Positions 50,832 to 59,831 of a stretch of 64,000 bases of DNA are shown piece by piece. The notes beneath the pieces were generated by a model. The model saw nothing but the letters and a program-made list of their open reading frames with translations. It had not been told where the DNA came from and ran no database searches. Each line of letters begins with the position of its first letter. The first letter of the stretch is position 1. Both the position numbers and the translations under genes were made by a program. Origin of the DNA: Streptomyces luteolifulvus (GTDB lineage: Bacteria; Actinomycetota; Actinomycetes; Streptomycetales; Streptomycetaceae); the NCBI RefSeq assembly GCF_008806595.1, contig NZ_VZRB01000002.1:310001-374000 (forward strand), written 5' to 3'.

Positions 50832-53528
50832 ATGTCCGCCATCCCCGTATCCGGCGACCGGGTGCACGCGCTGCTCGTCGACGGCACGACCGTGTGCGTA
50901 CGGCCGGCCGGGCCGGGCGACCACGACGCCGTGCTGCGGCTGTACACCGGAATGTCGGACGCGAACCTGCGCCGGCGGTTCTTCACCCTCAGCCGGCGCT
51001 CCGCCGAGCTGGCCGCCGCCCGGGTGACCCGGCCCGCGGACTCCGGCTATCACGCCCTCGTCGCCGAGCACGGGGGGCGGATCATCGGCATCGCCGAGTA
51101 CCAGAAGGACGCGCGGGCGAGCGGCGACAGCGCCGAGATCGCGCTCGCCGTGAGCGACGGCCGGCACCGCCGCGGGGTGGGCACGCTGCTGCTGGAGCAT
51201 CTGGTCTCCGCCGCCCGCGCCCGCGGCATCAGGACGTTCACCGCGGACGCCCTCGCCGACAACCACGACGTGCTCAAGGTCTTCGCCGACCTGGGCCTGC
51301 GCGCCGTACGGCAGTTCGACGGGCCGGAGGTCCACTGTCTGATCCCGCTCGACGACACGGAGGACTACCGCGTGTCCGTCGAGGGGCGCGGGCGGGCCGC
51401 GGACGTGGCGAGTCTGACGCCGCTGCTGCGGCCGGAGTCGGTGGTGGTCGTCGGGGCGGGCCGCAGTCCGGGCTCGGTCGGCCGGGCGGTGCTGCGCAAT
51501 CTGCGCACCGGCAGGTTTCCGGGCCGGCTGTTCGCGGTCAACCCGAAGGCCGCGACGATCTGCGGGGTGCACGCCTACCCGTCACTCGCCGCGCTGCCGC
51601 TGGTGCCGGACCTCGCGGTGATCGCCGTACCCGCCGCGGAGGTCGCCGAGGCGGCCAAGGAGTGCGGAACGCTCGGTGTGCGGGCCCTGCTGGTGGTCTC
51701 CGGCGGGCTCGACGCCTCGCAGGCCACGGCGCTGCTGGCAGCCTGCCGCAACCACGACATGCGCCTGGTCGGCCCCAACTGCCTGGGTCTGGCCAATACC
51801 GAGGAGGCGGTGCGGCTGGACGCCACCTTCGCCGCCGCCCATCCCGAACCGGGCACGGCCGGAGTGGCCGTGCAGTGCGGCGGCGTAGGCATCGCCCTGC
51901 TCGGCGGGCTGGAACGGCTCGGCATCGGCGTCTCCAGCTTCGTCTCGCTCGGCGACAAGTACGACGTCAGCGGCAACGACCTGCTGCAGTGGTGGGAGTC
52001 GGACGGACGCACCGGTCTGGCCCTGCTGCACCTGGAGTCCTTCGGCAACCCGCGTGCCTTCTCCCGCACCGCCCGCCGTGTCACCCGCCGTATGCCGATC
52101 CTGACGGTCGACGCGGGCCGTACCGAGGCGGGCCGGCGTGCGGCCGCCTCGCACACCGCGGCGGCCGCCACCACGACCATGACCCGGCGGGCGCTGTTCA
52201 CCCAGGCCGGGATCACCGCCACCCGCACCGTCCCCGAACTCCTGGAGGCGGCGGCCCTGTTGCATGCCCAGCCGCTGCCCCCGGGCAGCCGCGTCGCGGT
52301 GGTCACGAACGCGGGCGGCGCGGGTGTGCTCGCCGCCGACGCATGCGCGGAGGCCGGGCTGACCCTGCCGGCGCTGCCGCCGCAGCTGGTGGACGACCTG
52401 CTCCGGGTACTGCCCCGGGCCGCCACCGCCGGCAACCCCGTCGACACCACCGCCGCCGTGTCCGAGGAGCAGCTGCGCGCCTGCCTGGACCGGCTGGCCG
52501 CCGACGACGCCGTCGACGCCGTCCTGGTCGCGCTGGTGCCCACCGCGGTCGCCGCGGCGACCGGCGACGTCCTCGTCCGGTCCCTCACGCATGCCCCGGA
52601 CCGCCGCTCCCGTACGACGGCCGCGATCCTCCTCGACCAGGAGACCCCCGTACGGCTGCTGCCGACCGACACCGGCCAGATCCCCGCGTACGCCGATCCG
52701 CAGGCCGCCGCCCGTGCCCTCGCGCACGCCGCCGAGCGGGCCCGGTGGCTGGCCCGGCCGCCCGGCACCGTCCCCGAGCTGGACGACGTCGACACCGACC
52801 GCGCCCGCGCGGTGGTCGCCGCCCATCTGGAGCACCACCCGGACGGCGGCTGGCTCGACCCGCGCACGTGCGCCGAACTCCTCGGCTGCTACGAGATACC
52901 CCAGGTGCCGTGGGCCTGGGCGGAGAGCGAGGACGAGGCCGTGCTGGCCGCCGATCGCCTCAAGGGGCCCGGCGGACAGGTCGTGCTCAAGGCGCACTGG
53001 CCGGGGCTGATCCACAAGACGACCGAGCACGCCGTCCGTCTCGATCTGCGCGGCGACGCCCAGGTCCGTGCCGCGTACCGGGATTTCGAGCTCCGCTTCG
53101 GCCATGTGATGACCGGTGCGGTGGTGCAGCCGCTCGCCCCACGCGGCATCGAACTGTTCGCGGGCGTGGTGCAGGACGAGGTGTTCGGGCCGCTGGTGCT
53201 GTTCGGGCTCGGCGGCACGGCCAGCGAGGTGCTCGCCGACCAGGCCGCACGGCTCGCCCCGCTCACCGACCACGATGTGCACGACCTGATCACCGCACCG
53301 CGGTGCGCGCCTCTGCTCTTCGGACTCGACGCACCGGGACCGGTGGATCTGGCGGGCCTGGAACAGGTCCTGCTGCGTCTGTCCCGCATGGCGAGCGACC
53401 TGCCGCAGCTCGCGGAGGCCGACCTCAACCCGGTCCTCGCCCTTCGCGACCGTGTCACCGCGCTCGACGCCCGCGTCCGGCTGCTGCCGCGCGACGCCCA
53501 CGACCCCTATCTGCGCAGGCTCCGCTGA
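50832..53528 (+). CDS. GNAT acetyltransferase fused to NDP-forming acyl-CoA synthetase-like domains
   Basis: The 898-residue protein has an N-terminal GNAT domain at about residues 20-170 (IALAVSDGRHRRGVGTLLLE acetyl-CoA loop). A CoA-binding Rossmann domain follows at about 195-320 (VVVVGAGRSPGSVGRAVLRN), then succinyl-CoA-synthetase-like domains and a C-terminal ATP-grasp domain (VVLKAHWPGLIHKTTEHAVR). This composition matches the Pat-type protein lysine acetyltransferases that modify acyl-CoA synthetases. The domain order here, GNAT first, is the actinobacterial arrangement. It is monocistronic, with a universal stress gene 149 bases downstream. Confidence 0.9.
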   Translation: MSAIPVSGDRVHALLVDGTTVCVRPAGPGDHDAVLRLYTGMSDANLRRRFFTLSRRSAELAAARVTRPADSGYHALVAEHGGRIIGIAEYQKDARASGDSAEIALAVSDGRHRRGVGTLLLEHLVSAARARGIRTFTADALADNHDVLKVFADLGLRAVRQFDGPEVHCLIPLDDTEDYRVSVEGRGRAADVASLTPLLRPESVVVVGAGRSPGSVGRAVLRNLRTGRFPGRLFAVNPKAATICGVHAYPSLAALPLVPDLAVIAVPAAEVAEAAKECGTLGVRALLVVSGGLDASQATALLAACRNHDMRLVGPNCLGLANTEEAVRLDATFAAAHPEPGTAGVAVQCGGVGIALLGGLERLGIGVSSFVSLGDKYDVSGNDLLQWWESDGRTGLALLHLESFGNPRAFSRTARRVTRRMPILTVDAGRTEAGRRAAASHTAAAATTTMTRRALFTQAGITATRTVPELLEAAALLHAQPLPPGSRVAVVTNAGGAGVLAADACAEAGLTLPALPPQLVDDLLRVLPRAATAGNPVDTTAAVSEEQLRACLDRLAADDAVDAVLVALVPTAVAAATGDVLVRSLTHAPDRRSRTTAAILLDQETPVRLLPTDTGQIPAYADPQAAARALAHAAERARWLARPPGTVPELDDVDTDRARAVVAAHLEHHPDGGWLDPRTCAELLGCYEIPQVPWAWAESEDEAVLAADRLKGPGGQVVLKAHWPGLIHKTTEHAVRLDLRGDAQVRAAYRDFELRFGHVMTGAVVQPLAPRGIELFAGVVQDEVFGPLVLFGLGGTASEVLADQAARLAPLTDHDVHDLITAPRCAPLLFGLDAPGPVDLAGLEQVLLRLSRMASDLPQLAEADLNPVLALRDRVTALDARVRLLPRDAHDPYLRRLR

Positions 53529-53677
53529 GCCGGTGGGGTGCCGGGCGGCGCAGGGCCGTTAGGCCCTGGAGGTAGGTCACAACGGTCCCTTCTGATGCGG
53601 GTGCCCACGCGGGGACGCTGGTGGTGCAGGGGTCCCGTGCCCGCGTGTGCGATCACCGATCCGGGGAGGTGTCGGCC

Positions 53678-54586
53678 GTGCTTCGCCCTGTTGTCGTAGG
53701 ACTGGACGGTTCGCCCGAGAGCCTCGCCGCCGCGGAATGGGCGGCCGGGGAGGCACTGCGGCGCGGACTGCCGCTGCGCCTGCTGCACGCGTGGGAGGGC
53801 GGTATGGCGCCCGACGAGCCGGAACTTCCCGAGCTCGCGGCGCCACGCCTTAGGGCGCGGCGGATTCTGCGCGGCGCCCTGGACCGGCTCGACGAACGCC
53901 GGCCGCAGGTCCATATGAGCGCCGAGCAGGTGACCCGGCCCGCGGTGGAGGCCCTGGTCGCGGCGGGCGACGAAGCCGAGCTGCTGGTGCTGGGCAGCCG
54001 GGCGTTCGGCGGCATCGGCGGGTTCATGGCGGGGTCGGTGGCGCTGGCGACGGTCGCCCGCGCGGTGCCCCCCGTCGTCCTGGTACGGGCCGGGCAGCGA
54101 GTCGAGGACGAGCATGTGCCGGACGCGGAGGGCCTGCGGTCGGCGCGCACGCCGTACCGCGATGTCGTGGTGGGCGTCGACCCGGCACGTCCCAGCGACG
54201 AACTGCTCGCGTTCGCCTTCGAGAGCGCGGCCTTGCGCAAGGCTCCGCTGCGGGTGGTGCACGCCTGGCAGCTGCCGTACGTGCCCGCTGCGCTGGAGTC
54301 GAGGGCGCGCAACGCGGTCGGGGCGGCCGCTGAGCGGGCGCTGGCCTCCGCGCTCGGGCCGTGGCGGGAGAAGTATCCCTCGGTGGAGGTCTGTGAGGTG
54401 GTGCGGGAAGGCAGTCCGGCGGAGCAGTTGCTGCACGTCTCGCGCGACGCCGGACTGCTGGCCGTCGGCCGCAGGATCCGCCGGGCCAGGCTCGGCGCGC
54501 ACATCGGCCCGGTCGCCCACGCGGTGCTGCACCATGTGCGGTGCCCGGTTGCGGTCGTGTCGCACGACTGGGCCCCGCACGGGTGA
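53678..54586 (+). CDS. Universal stress protein with two UspA domains
   Basis: The 302-residue protein has two UspA-type units at about residues 1-135 and 155-300. The first has VVVGLDGSPESLAAAEWA and the nucleotide loop GSRAFGGIGGFMAGSVA. The second has VVVGVDPARPSDELLAFAF and a less typical loop (VGRRIRRARLGAHIGPVA). Such proteins bind ATP and help survive stress or hypoxia. I chose the GTG at 53678 because GGGGAGG precedes it at the right distance; the frame is open to 53621. Confidence 0.9.
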   Translation: MLRPVVVGLDGSPESLAAAEWAAGEALRRGLPLRLLHAWEGGMAPDEPELPELAAPRLRARRILRGALDRLDERRPQVHMSAEQVTRPAVEALVAAGDEAELLVLGSRAFGGIGGFMAGSVALATVARAVPPVVLVRAGQRVEDEHVPDAEGLRSARTPYRDVVVGVDPARPSDELLAFAFESAALRKAPLRVVHAWQLPYVPAALESRARNAVGAAAERALASALGPWREKYPSVEVCEVVREGSPAEQLLHVSRDAGLLAVGRRIRRARLGAHIGPVAHAVLHHVRCPVAVVSHDWAPHG

Positions 54587-54602
54587 GCCGCCTTCTGGGG
54601 CG

Positions 54603-56087
54603 TCAGGCCTTGGTGCAGCTGTGCCCGTTCAATTCGAAGTCGTACGCCGGGGAGTTCTTGCCCTGCCAGGTCGCCAGGAAGCCGAAGGAGAGCGAACCGT
54701 CCGCGGGAACGGCCTGGTTGTAGTCGGTGGCGGTGGCTACGACACGGTCGTCGTTCTGGGTGAAGCGCGCGTCCCACATCTGGCTGACCTGCTGGCCGTC
54801 CCGGAAGGCCCAGGCGACCCGCCAGTCGTCGAGGGCCTGGGCGGTGGTGAAGGTGACGGTGGCCTGGAAGCCGTCGGGCCACTGGTTGACGAGCTGGTAC
54901 CGGACCTCGCAGGTGGACTGTTCGCTCTCGGTGGGCTCCGGGGCGGCGCCGCCGGTGGCCGAGCCCTGGGGTTCGGGGTCGGAGTTCTTCCCCTGGGGCG
55001 GAGGGCCGGACGTAGAGGAAGCGCTCGGCGCGGGTTCCGGGGACGACGTCGGCGAGTTGGAGGGCAGCGGGTCGACGGACGGCACGGACACGCGCGGGTC
55101 GGCCACCGGCTGGCGGTCGGCCGGGTCGACGGGGGCCGCGGCTCCGGTGCCCTCGCCGCCGAAGGGCATCAACGAGACGGCGAGCGCCAGCAGGGAGACC
55201 AGGACGGCCGCCACCAGGAGGCCGTTGCGCAGGACACGCGTCCTGTGCGCCCCGGAGTGCGGCTCCCCGCCCGGTGCGTCGGCCGGTTCCGGGCGTCCGG
55301 CGCCGAGGCGGACGTCGGCGGCCCGGCGGCGCCGCTCCAGATAGGCGAGCCCGCCCCAGCCGATCACGCCGCCGGCGAGGGCCCCGGGCAGTCCGCCTGC
55401 GTGCAGCCGCAGACAGGCCGCCGCCTCCGCGCAGTCCACACAGCGGGCCAGGTGGCCGGAGAGGTCCGGCGGGGTGTCGGCGGCGGGTGACCGGGTGACG
55501 GCGTCGAGCAGCCGGGCGTAGCTGCGGCACTGCGCGTCCATCGGTGTGTCGAGGTGGCTGCGGTGGCAGCGGTCCCGGAACAGGCCGCGCACCTGCGTGA
55601 GTTCGTCGGCCACGGTGGCGGGGTCGTGGCCGAGCCGGCGGGCGACGACGGGCAGCGGCAGCGCCTCGACCTCGGTCAGCCACAGCAGCGCGGCGTCCGG
55701 TTCCTGGAGGTCGCGCAGACCGCGCAGGGCGATCGGGCGCTGCAACGGCGGTCCGGTGTAGCGCGCGGCCTTGTCCGAGTGGAGCCACAGCCGCAGTTCG
55801 GGGTCGAGCCGGTGTCCCTCGCCCCGGTCCTCCCAGAGGGCCGCCGTGGTACGTACGGCGGTCAGCAGCAGGGGGATCATGGGCAGTCGGGCCGGGCGGC
55901 GGCCTGCGCCGCGGGAGGGGACGGTCTCACGGGCCTCGCGCATACCGAGGGCGAACGCCTCGGTGGCCAGCTGTGGGGCGGCGGCGGAGCCGGCCGTGCA
56001 CAGATCGGCGTAGGAGAGCACGGCGTCCCAGCACTCGGAGAACAGCGCGGCCTCGGCGGCGTCCTGGGGGGTCGGCAGGTCGGGCAT
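54603..56087 (-). CDS. Membrane protein joining sigma-region-4-like HTH, zinc finger and external CBM2
   Basis: This 494-residue protein has an unusual order. A cytosolic N-terminal part ends in a sigma-70 region-4-like helix-turn-helix (about residues 133-176: ALLWLTEVEALPLPVVARRL). A short anti-sigma-type zinc-finger-like motif HLARCVDCAEAA follows at about 212-223. Then come one membrane helix (286-308), a Pro/Ser-rich linker (310-390) and a C-terminal carbohydrate-binding module of family 2 (392-491) with conserved Trp residues (NQWPDGFQATV, DDWRVAWAF, TWQGKNSPAYDF). AGGAG precedes the ATG. The layout suggests a cellulose- or chitin-sensing membrane regulator. It is monocistronic. Confidence 0.85.
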   Translation of the reverse strand: MPDLPTPQDAAEAALFSECWDAVLSYADLCTAGSAAAPQLATEAFALGMREARETVPSRGAGRRPARLPMIPLLLTAVRTTAALWEDRGEGHRLDPELRLWLHSDKAARYTGPPLQRPIALRGLRDLQEPDAALLWLTEVEALPLPVVARRLGHDPATVADELTQVRGLFRDRCHRSHLDTPMDAQCRSYARLLDAVTRSPAADTPPDLSGHLARCVDCAEAAACLRLHAGGLPGALAGGVIGWGGLAYLERRRRAADVRLGAGRPEPADAPGGEPHSGAHRTRVLRNGLLVAAVLVSLLALAVSLMPFGGEGTGAAAPVDPADRQPVADPRVSVPSVDPLPSNSPTSSPEPAPSASSTSGPPPQGKNSDPEPQGSATGGAAPEPTESEQSTCEVRYQLVNQWPDGFQATVTFTTAQALDDWRVAWAFRDGQQVSQMWDARFTQNDDRVVATATDYNQAVPADGSLSFGFLATWQGKNSPAYDFELNGHSCTKA

Positions 56088-56366
56088 GAGTCTCCTGCAT
56101 CCACAAGCGAAGTCAACTCGCCATATCGGCAATGGAGTTGGGGGAAACCTCGCGGCAGGCCACGAGCCTTTCACGGTCTCCGCACAACTGACAAGCGGCA
56201 TGTTCACATGCTGTACCGGCCTTGACGAGCCACCACTTGGGCGGCCCGCCGGCCGGAATGCACGACTCCGATGGTGCTACGAGAATTGCACGAGGGGAAC
56301 GCCAAGAAGTATCGATGCCGGTCCACTCAGAGGTGAGTTCGTACCGGCATCGTTACCGGCTCGGGA

Positions 56367-57686
56367 TCACACCTCGGCCGGCTCCTGTGCCGGGAGGCTG
56401 TCCATGAAGGAGCTGACGGAGAAGACGGCACGGCCGGGGCCGGGCGGGCCGTAGCCGGGAGGCGAGGACAGACCGAAGTCGTCCATGGTGGCGCGATAGG
56501 CCTCCAGCAGCCGGATGTGGTACTCCAGCGGCGCGCCCTGGGGGTTGGCCTTGCCGAGCGGGGTGGTGGGCTCGGGGCACCAGGTGGTGAAGCGGGGCGT
56601 GATGCCGTGCGACATGAAGAAGCGCAGGCCCTCGGTGGTCGACGCGATCGCCTCGTCGACCGAGGTGAAGCCGAAGGGCTCGGCCATCTCCACGCCCGCC
56701 ACGAAGTTGGGGATCACATTGCGGGCGCCGAACACGTCGGCCGAGTCGAGGATGCGCCGGTGCCACTCGTCACGGCCGACGTAACGCTCCTTGCCCGGGC
56801 AGTACAGCTCGAACAGACGGCGGTCCCACACCTCGTAGTTGGGGTGGTAGATCTGCACGCCGTAGTCCTTGAAGCGCTGGACGTCGTCCTTGGGCAGCGC
56901 CTGTGCGACGACCTTGCCGATCCAGCGGCCCGGGAAGCGCTCCTCGATGGCCTTGGCGTACTGGCCGTAGAAGTCGGCCTCGTCGCGCCCGGCGACCGTC
57001 TTGGTGATGGCGCCGCCGGTGAGGGTGTAGGCGGTGGACGCCTTCGCGGTGTCGTACCGGTCGATGATCTCCAGGGCTTCGAGGACCTCCTCGACGTCCT
57101 TGACTCCTGTATACGGTCGACCGGCGGCCTTGTGCTGTCGCCAGTTGTGGTTGATGTCGCAGTACTGGCACTCCTCCTTGGCGCCGAAGTACTGGCAGAC
57201 CCGGAAGACGGTGAGGTAGATCAGGTAGCCCCACTGGATGGTGGGGGCGACCTCCATGACGGACTTCCCGTTGGCGAGGGTGTGCCGGTAGTACTCGGGC
57301 ATGGGGGGCACGCCGACGTCGGAGATCCGCTTCCCGTCGAGGTAGAGCCCGAGCATGCCGTCCTCGTCGGCGGCCACACGGTACGGCGAGGCGGGGTTCA
57401 CGCGGACGGAGACGACGGTCCGCCGCAGGTCGTACGGGCCGCCGGTGAGAATGATCTCCTCCGGCGGGCGCCTGAGCGCCGCCTCACCGAGCTCGGGGAG
57501 GGTGCCGTGGTCGAAGGAGAAGATGAAGTACGACTTCGGCTTCACCTCGCCCTGCTCGTTGTCGCTCAGGGCCGACGGGTCGAAGGCAACCCCGCCACGG
57601 AGCAGGTCCTCCTTGAAGACGGCTTCCCGCGGCACATGCGGGAACCGCTCCATCAGATCCTCGACCAGCGCGGTGCGGCTGCCCAT
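56367..57686 (-). CDS. Radical-SAM-like protein with CX8CX2C cluster motif
   Basis: The 439-residue protein has the general radical SAM layout. An N-terminal beta-rich part of about 150 residues is followed by cysteines C164, C173 and C176 (RVCQYFGAKEECQYCDINHN). Then comes a barrel with typical segments (TLTGGAITKT, the GGE-like position; NFVAGVEMAEPFG near residue 315). The spacing CX8CX2C differs from the standard CX3CX2C. The function is unknown to me; the gene stands alone. It starts at the ATG at 57686 behind GGAGGAGAT. Confidence 0.8.
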   Translation of the reverse strand: MGSRTALVEDLMERFPHVPREAVFKEDLLRGGVAFDPSALSDNEQGEVKPKSYFIFSFDHGTLPELGEAALRRPPEEIILTGGPYDLRRTVVSVRVNPASPYRVAADEDGMLGLYLDGKRISDVGVPPMPEYYRHTLANGKSVMEVAPTIQWGYLIYLTVFRVCQYFGAKEECQYCDINHNWRQHKAAGRPYTGVKDVEEVLEALEIIDRYDTAKASTAYTLTGGAITKTVAGRDEADFYGQYAKAIEERFPGRWIGKVVAQALPKDDVQRFKDYGVQIYHPNYEVWDRRLFELYCPGKERYVGRDEWHRRILDSADVFGARNVIPNFVAGVEMAEPFGFTSVDEAIASTTEGLRFFMSHGITPRFTTWCPEPTTPLGKANPQGAPLEYHIRLLEAYRATMDDFGLSSPPGYGPPGPGRAVFSVSSFMDSLPAQEPAEV

Positions 57687-57915
57687 CCGTATCTCCTCCA
57701 GGGTCAGGCGTACGACTCCTCACGGTATGCCCCCGGGCCCGCGTGACCGGCGCCGGGTCCCCCTCGCGACCGCGTGTTGGGGCCTCGGCAACTGCCGCAG
57801 GCCGGCGCTCTGACTCGTGTCCGGATTGGTTCACGACGATGAGGGCGGGGCAGCCGAGAGGCCATCTGACGACCCCGACTGGACTGAGTCATGAAAAAGG
57901 ATGCCATCCATATAC

Positions 57916-57943
57916 TTGACCGATTCCAGAATAGATGTACGGT
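57916..57943 (+). promoter_or_regulatory. Candidate housekeeping promoter before the RsbW-fur pair
   Basis: TTGACC (57916-57921) and TACGGT (57938-57943) are 16 bases apart and match the HrdB-type consensus. The surrounding bases are AT-rich compared with the window. The promoter lies 38 bases before the chosen RsbW-like start at 57981, which argues against starts further upstream. Confidence 0.55.
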
Positions 57944-57980
57944 GGGAACCGACTGGATTCACCTCTCGAAGGTGTGCCTC

Positions 57981-58454
57981 ATGTACCGCGCAATGATCTC
58001 CGACGCTCCGGTGACTGTGAGGAACGTGCAAGCGTTCGTGGCCGGGCCCTGGATGTTGCCCTGGTCCCCCATGGCATGCGCCCAAGCGAGGTCGGCCATA
58101 CGCGACGTACTGGCCCGATGGGACCTGAGCGGTCTCGTCCCGACCACCGAACTGCTGGTCAGCGAGTTGGTGTCCAATGCGCTGCGGCATGCCGTCGGCC
58201 CACTGGGCCTCACACTCGAGGGCGTGCCCGATGTGCGCTGTCTGGTCTCCGACGGCTCTCGGGCCATTCCGCGCCCGACCGACGCCGGCCCCGAGGAGGA
58301 GACCGGCCGCGGACTCGTGCTCGTGGACATGCTGGCCGCACGCTGGGGCTGGGAGCAGCGGCCCGTGGGCAAGAGCGTGTGGTTCGAGCTCTCCGTGGAC
58401 ACTGACCCGCTCGGCTGGGGCCGAGGCGCAGGGACGACTGGAAGGCCGGGGTGA
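57981..58454 (+). CDS. RsbW-like ATP-binding regulatory protein
   Basis: The 157-residue GHKL-type ATPase has the N box LLVSELVSNALRHAVGPLG at about residues 53-71 and the G box TGRGLVLVDMLAARWGW at about 106-122. The opening has the WxLPWSPMA segment seen before the domain in similar Streptomyces proteins. The start at 57981 is supported by AAGG and by a promoter just upstream; the frame is open to 57891. Its stop is one base before the start of a Fur-type regulator, implying coupled expression. Confidence 0.85.
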   Translation: MYRAMISDAPVTVRNVQAFVAGPWMLPWSPMACAQARSAIRDVLARWDLSGLVPTTELLVSELVSNALRHAVGPLGLTLEGVPDVRCLVSDGSRAIPRPTDAGPEEETGRGLVLVDMLAARWGWEQRPVGKSVWFELSVDTDPLGWGRGAGTTGRPG

Positions 58455-58455
58455 C

Positions 58456-58914
58456 ATGACGATCGCGACCGACGCCGAGGAGCCCATGGCGCTGGCCGCG
58501 GCACGGCTGCGCACGGCAGACCTGCGGGTGACCGCCCCGCGCATGGCCGTCCTCGTGGCTGTCCAGGAGTCGGCCGGCCACCTTGACGCCGATGCCCTGC
58601 GCGAGCGCGCCCAGCGGGTCACCGGCCGGCTGTCCCTGCAGGCCACCTACAACGTGCTGCGCGCCCTCACGGACGCCGGTCTCGTTCGCTGCACGCTGAT
58701 CCCCGGTCACCCGGCCCGTTACGAGACCGAGCGCCACGACAATCACCACCACTTCGTGTGCCGCCGCTGCGGCACCATCCGTGATGTGGTGTGCGCGTTG
58801 GGAACGGCCCCTTGCATGGACCCGCAGCTGCCGGAGGAGTACGACACACAAGAGGCCGCAGTGACGTTCTGGGGCCTGTGCCCCGACTGCCGGACGGACG
58901 CTCAGGCACCCTGA
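58456..58914 (+). CDS. Fur-family transcriptional regulator
   Basis: The 152-residue regulator has an N-terminal winged helix (LRTADLRVTAPRMAVLVAVQ; GRLSLQATYNVLRALTDAGL) and the Fur metal-binding signature HDNHHHFVCRRCGTIRDV. A C-terminal CPDC pair completes a CxxC/CxxC zinc site. Among Streptomyces proteins this resembles the FurA/CatR group, which controls catalase genes in response to peroxide, but no catalase gene lies here. It follows the RsbW-like gene after one base, so both share a transcript. Confidence 0.92.
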   Translation: MTIATDAEEPMALAAARLRTADLRVTAPRMAVLVAVQESAGHLDADALRERAQRVTGRLSLQATYNVLRALTDAGLVRCTLIPGHPARYETERHDNHHHFVCRRCGTIRDVVCALGTAPCMDPQLPEEYDTQEAAVTFWGLCPDCRTDAQAP

Positions 58915-58980
58915 CGCCCTCTCCTGCCGGAAGCAGGTGCCTGCGGTCCGGACACCGGCAGGTGCGCCTGCCGTCGACGG

Positions 58981-59682
58981 TCAGTCCGGGGCGTCGGCCT
59001 CCTCGACCGGTGGCATGAACGCGCGCAGCCACCGCTCCGTCTGAGCGACGTGCGCCTGTGCCGCACCGGCCGCGGCGACGGGGTCGCGGTCGGCGATGGC
59101 GGTGGCCAGGACGCGGTGGTCGTCGTCGCTCTTGCTGCGCAGCTGGGGGCCTTCGGGCAGGGTGAAGACCTGGTACTTGCGGGAGCGGGCGCGGAAGACC
59201 GCCAGCAGGGAGGCCAGGGTGGGGTTGCCGCCGACGCGGGCGATTTCCGCGTGGAAGCGGTGGTCGAGTTCGGAGGCTTTGGCGGGGTCGTCCGTGGCCT
59301 CCATGTCCTCGATCAGGGCGAAGAGCGTACGCACGGTCTCCGGCGTACCGCGGGCCGCCGCCTGGGCGGCGACATGGGCCTCCAGGACGCGCCGGATCTC
59401 GTAGACCTCCAACAGGCCGGACAGCGGGAGGAGTTCGAGGGTCAGGGAGAGGCTTCCGATGACGTCCTCGGGCCTGAGCTGGGAGACGTAGGTGCCCGAG
59501 CCGTGCCGCGGCTCGACGACGCCCAGGGCGGCGAGCATCCGTACCGCTTCGCGCAGCGATCCCCGTGAGACGCCCAGTTCCTCGCAGAGTTCGCCCTCCG
59601 GCGGCATGCGCTCGCCCGGACCCAGGTGTCCAGTGGCGATCATGTGCCGTAGGCCGTGGAAGGCCTTGTCGACTGCGGACAT
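58981..59682 (-). CDS. GntR-family regulator, FCD subfamily, of the downstream transport operon
   Basis: The 233-residue repressor-type protein has a winged helix at about residues 7-70 (GERMPPEGELCEELGVSRGS) and an FCD ligand domain (about 95-215; DHRFHAEIARVGGNPTLAS, with His and Asp for metal). AGAGGGAA precedes the ATG at 59682; the frame is open to 59772. It is divergent from the aminotransferase/ABC operon. A perfect 21-base palindrome lies between them, 96 bases before its start, so it most likely controls that operon and itself. Confidence 0.92.
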   Translation of the reverse strand: MSAVDKAFHGLRHMIATGHLGPGERMPPEGELCEELGVSRGSLREAVRMLAALGVVEPRHGSGTYVSQLRPEDVIGSLSLTLELLPLSGLLEVYEIRRVLEAHVAAQAAARGTPETVRTLFALIEDMEATDDPAKASELDHRFHAEIARVGGNPTLASLLAVFRARSRKYQVFTLPEGPQLRSKSDDDHRVLATAIADRDPVAAAGAAQAHVAQTERWLRAFMPPVEEADAPD

Positions 59683-59777
59683 CCGTTCCCTCTTCTTCCC
59701 CTGACGGGCCTGCGATTCACACGGCAGCCCCCTGCGAGCACCGTAGCGAGTCAGCAGATGCCCCGCACGCATCGCCC

Positions 59778-59798
59778 GAAAGTCATCTGATGACTTTC
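59778..59798. promoter_or_regulatory. Perfect 21-base palindrome, candidate GntR operator
   Basis: GAAAGTCATC (59778-59787) and its exact complement GATGACTTTC (59789-59798) flank a single T. FCD-type GntR proteins bind palindromes with a TCATC-n-GATGA core of this kind. It lies between the divergent gntR gene and the aminotransferase operon. Confidence 0.8.
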
Positions 59799-59831
59799 AC
59801 TGTAAGACCCCTTGTGTCCGAGGAGGAAGCC

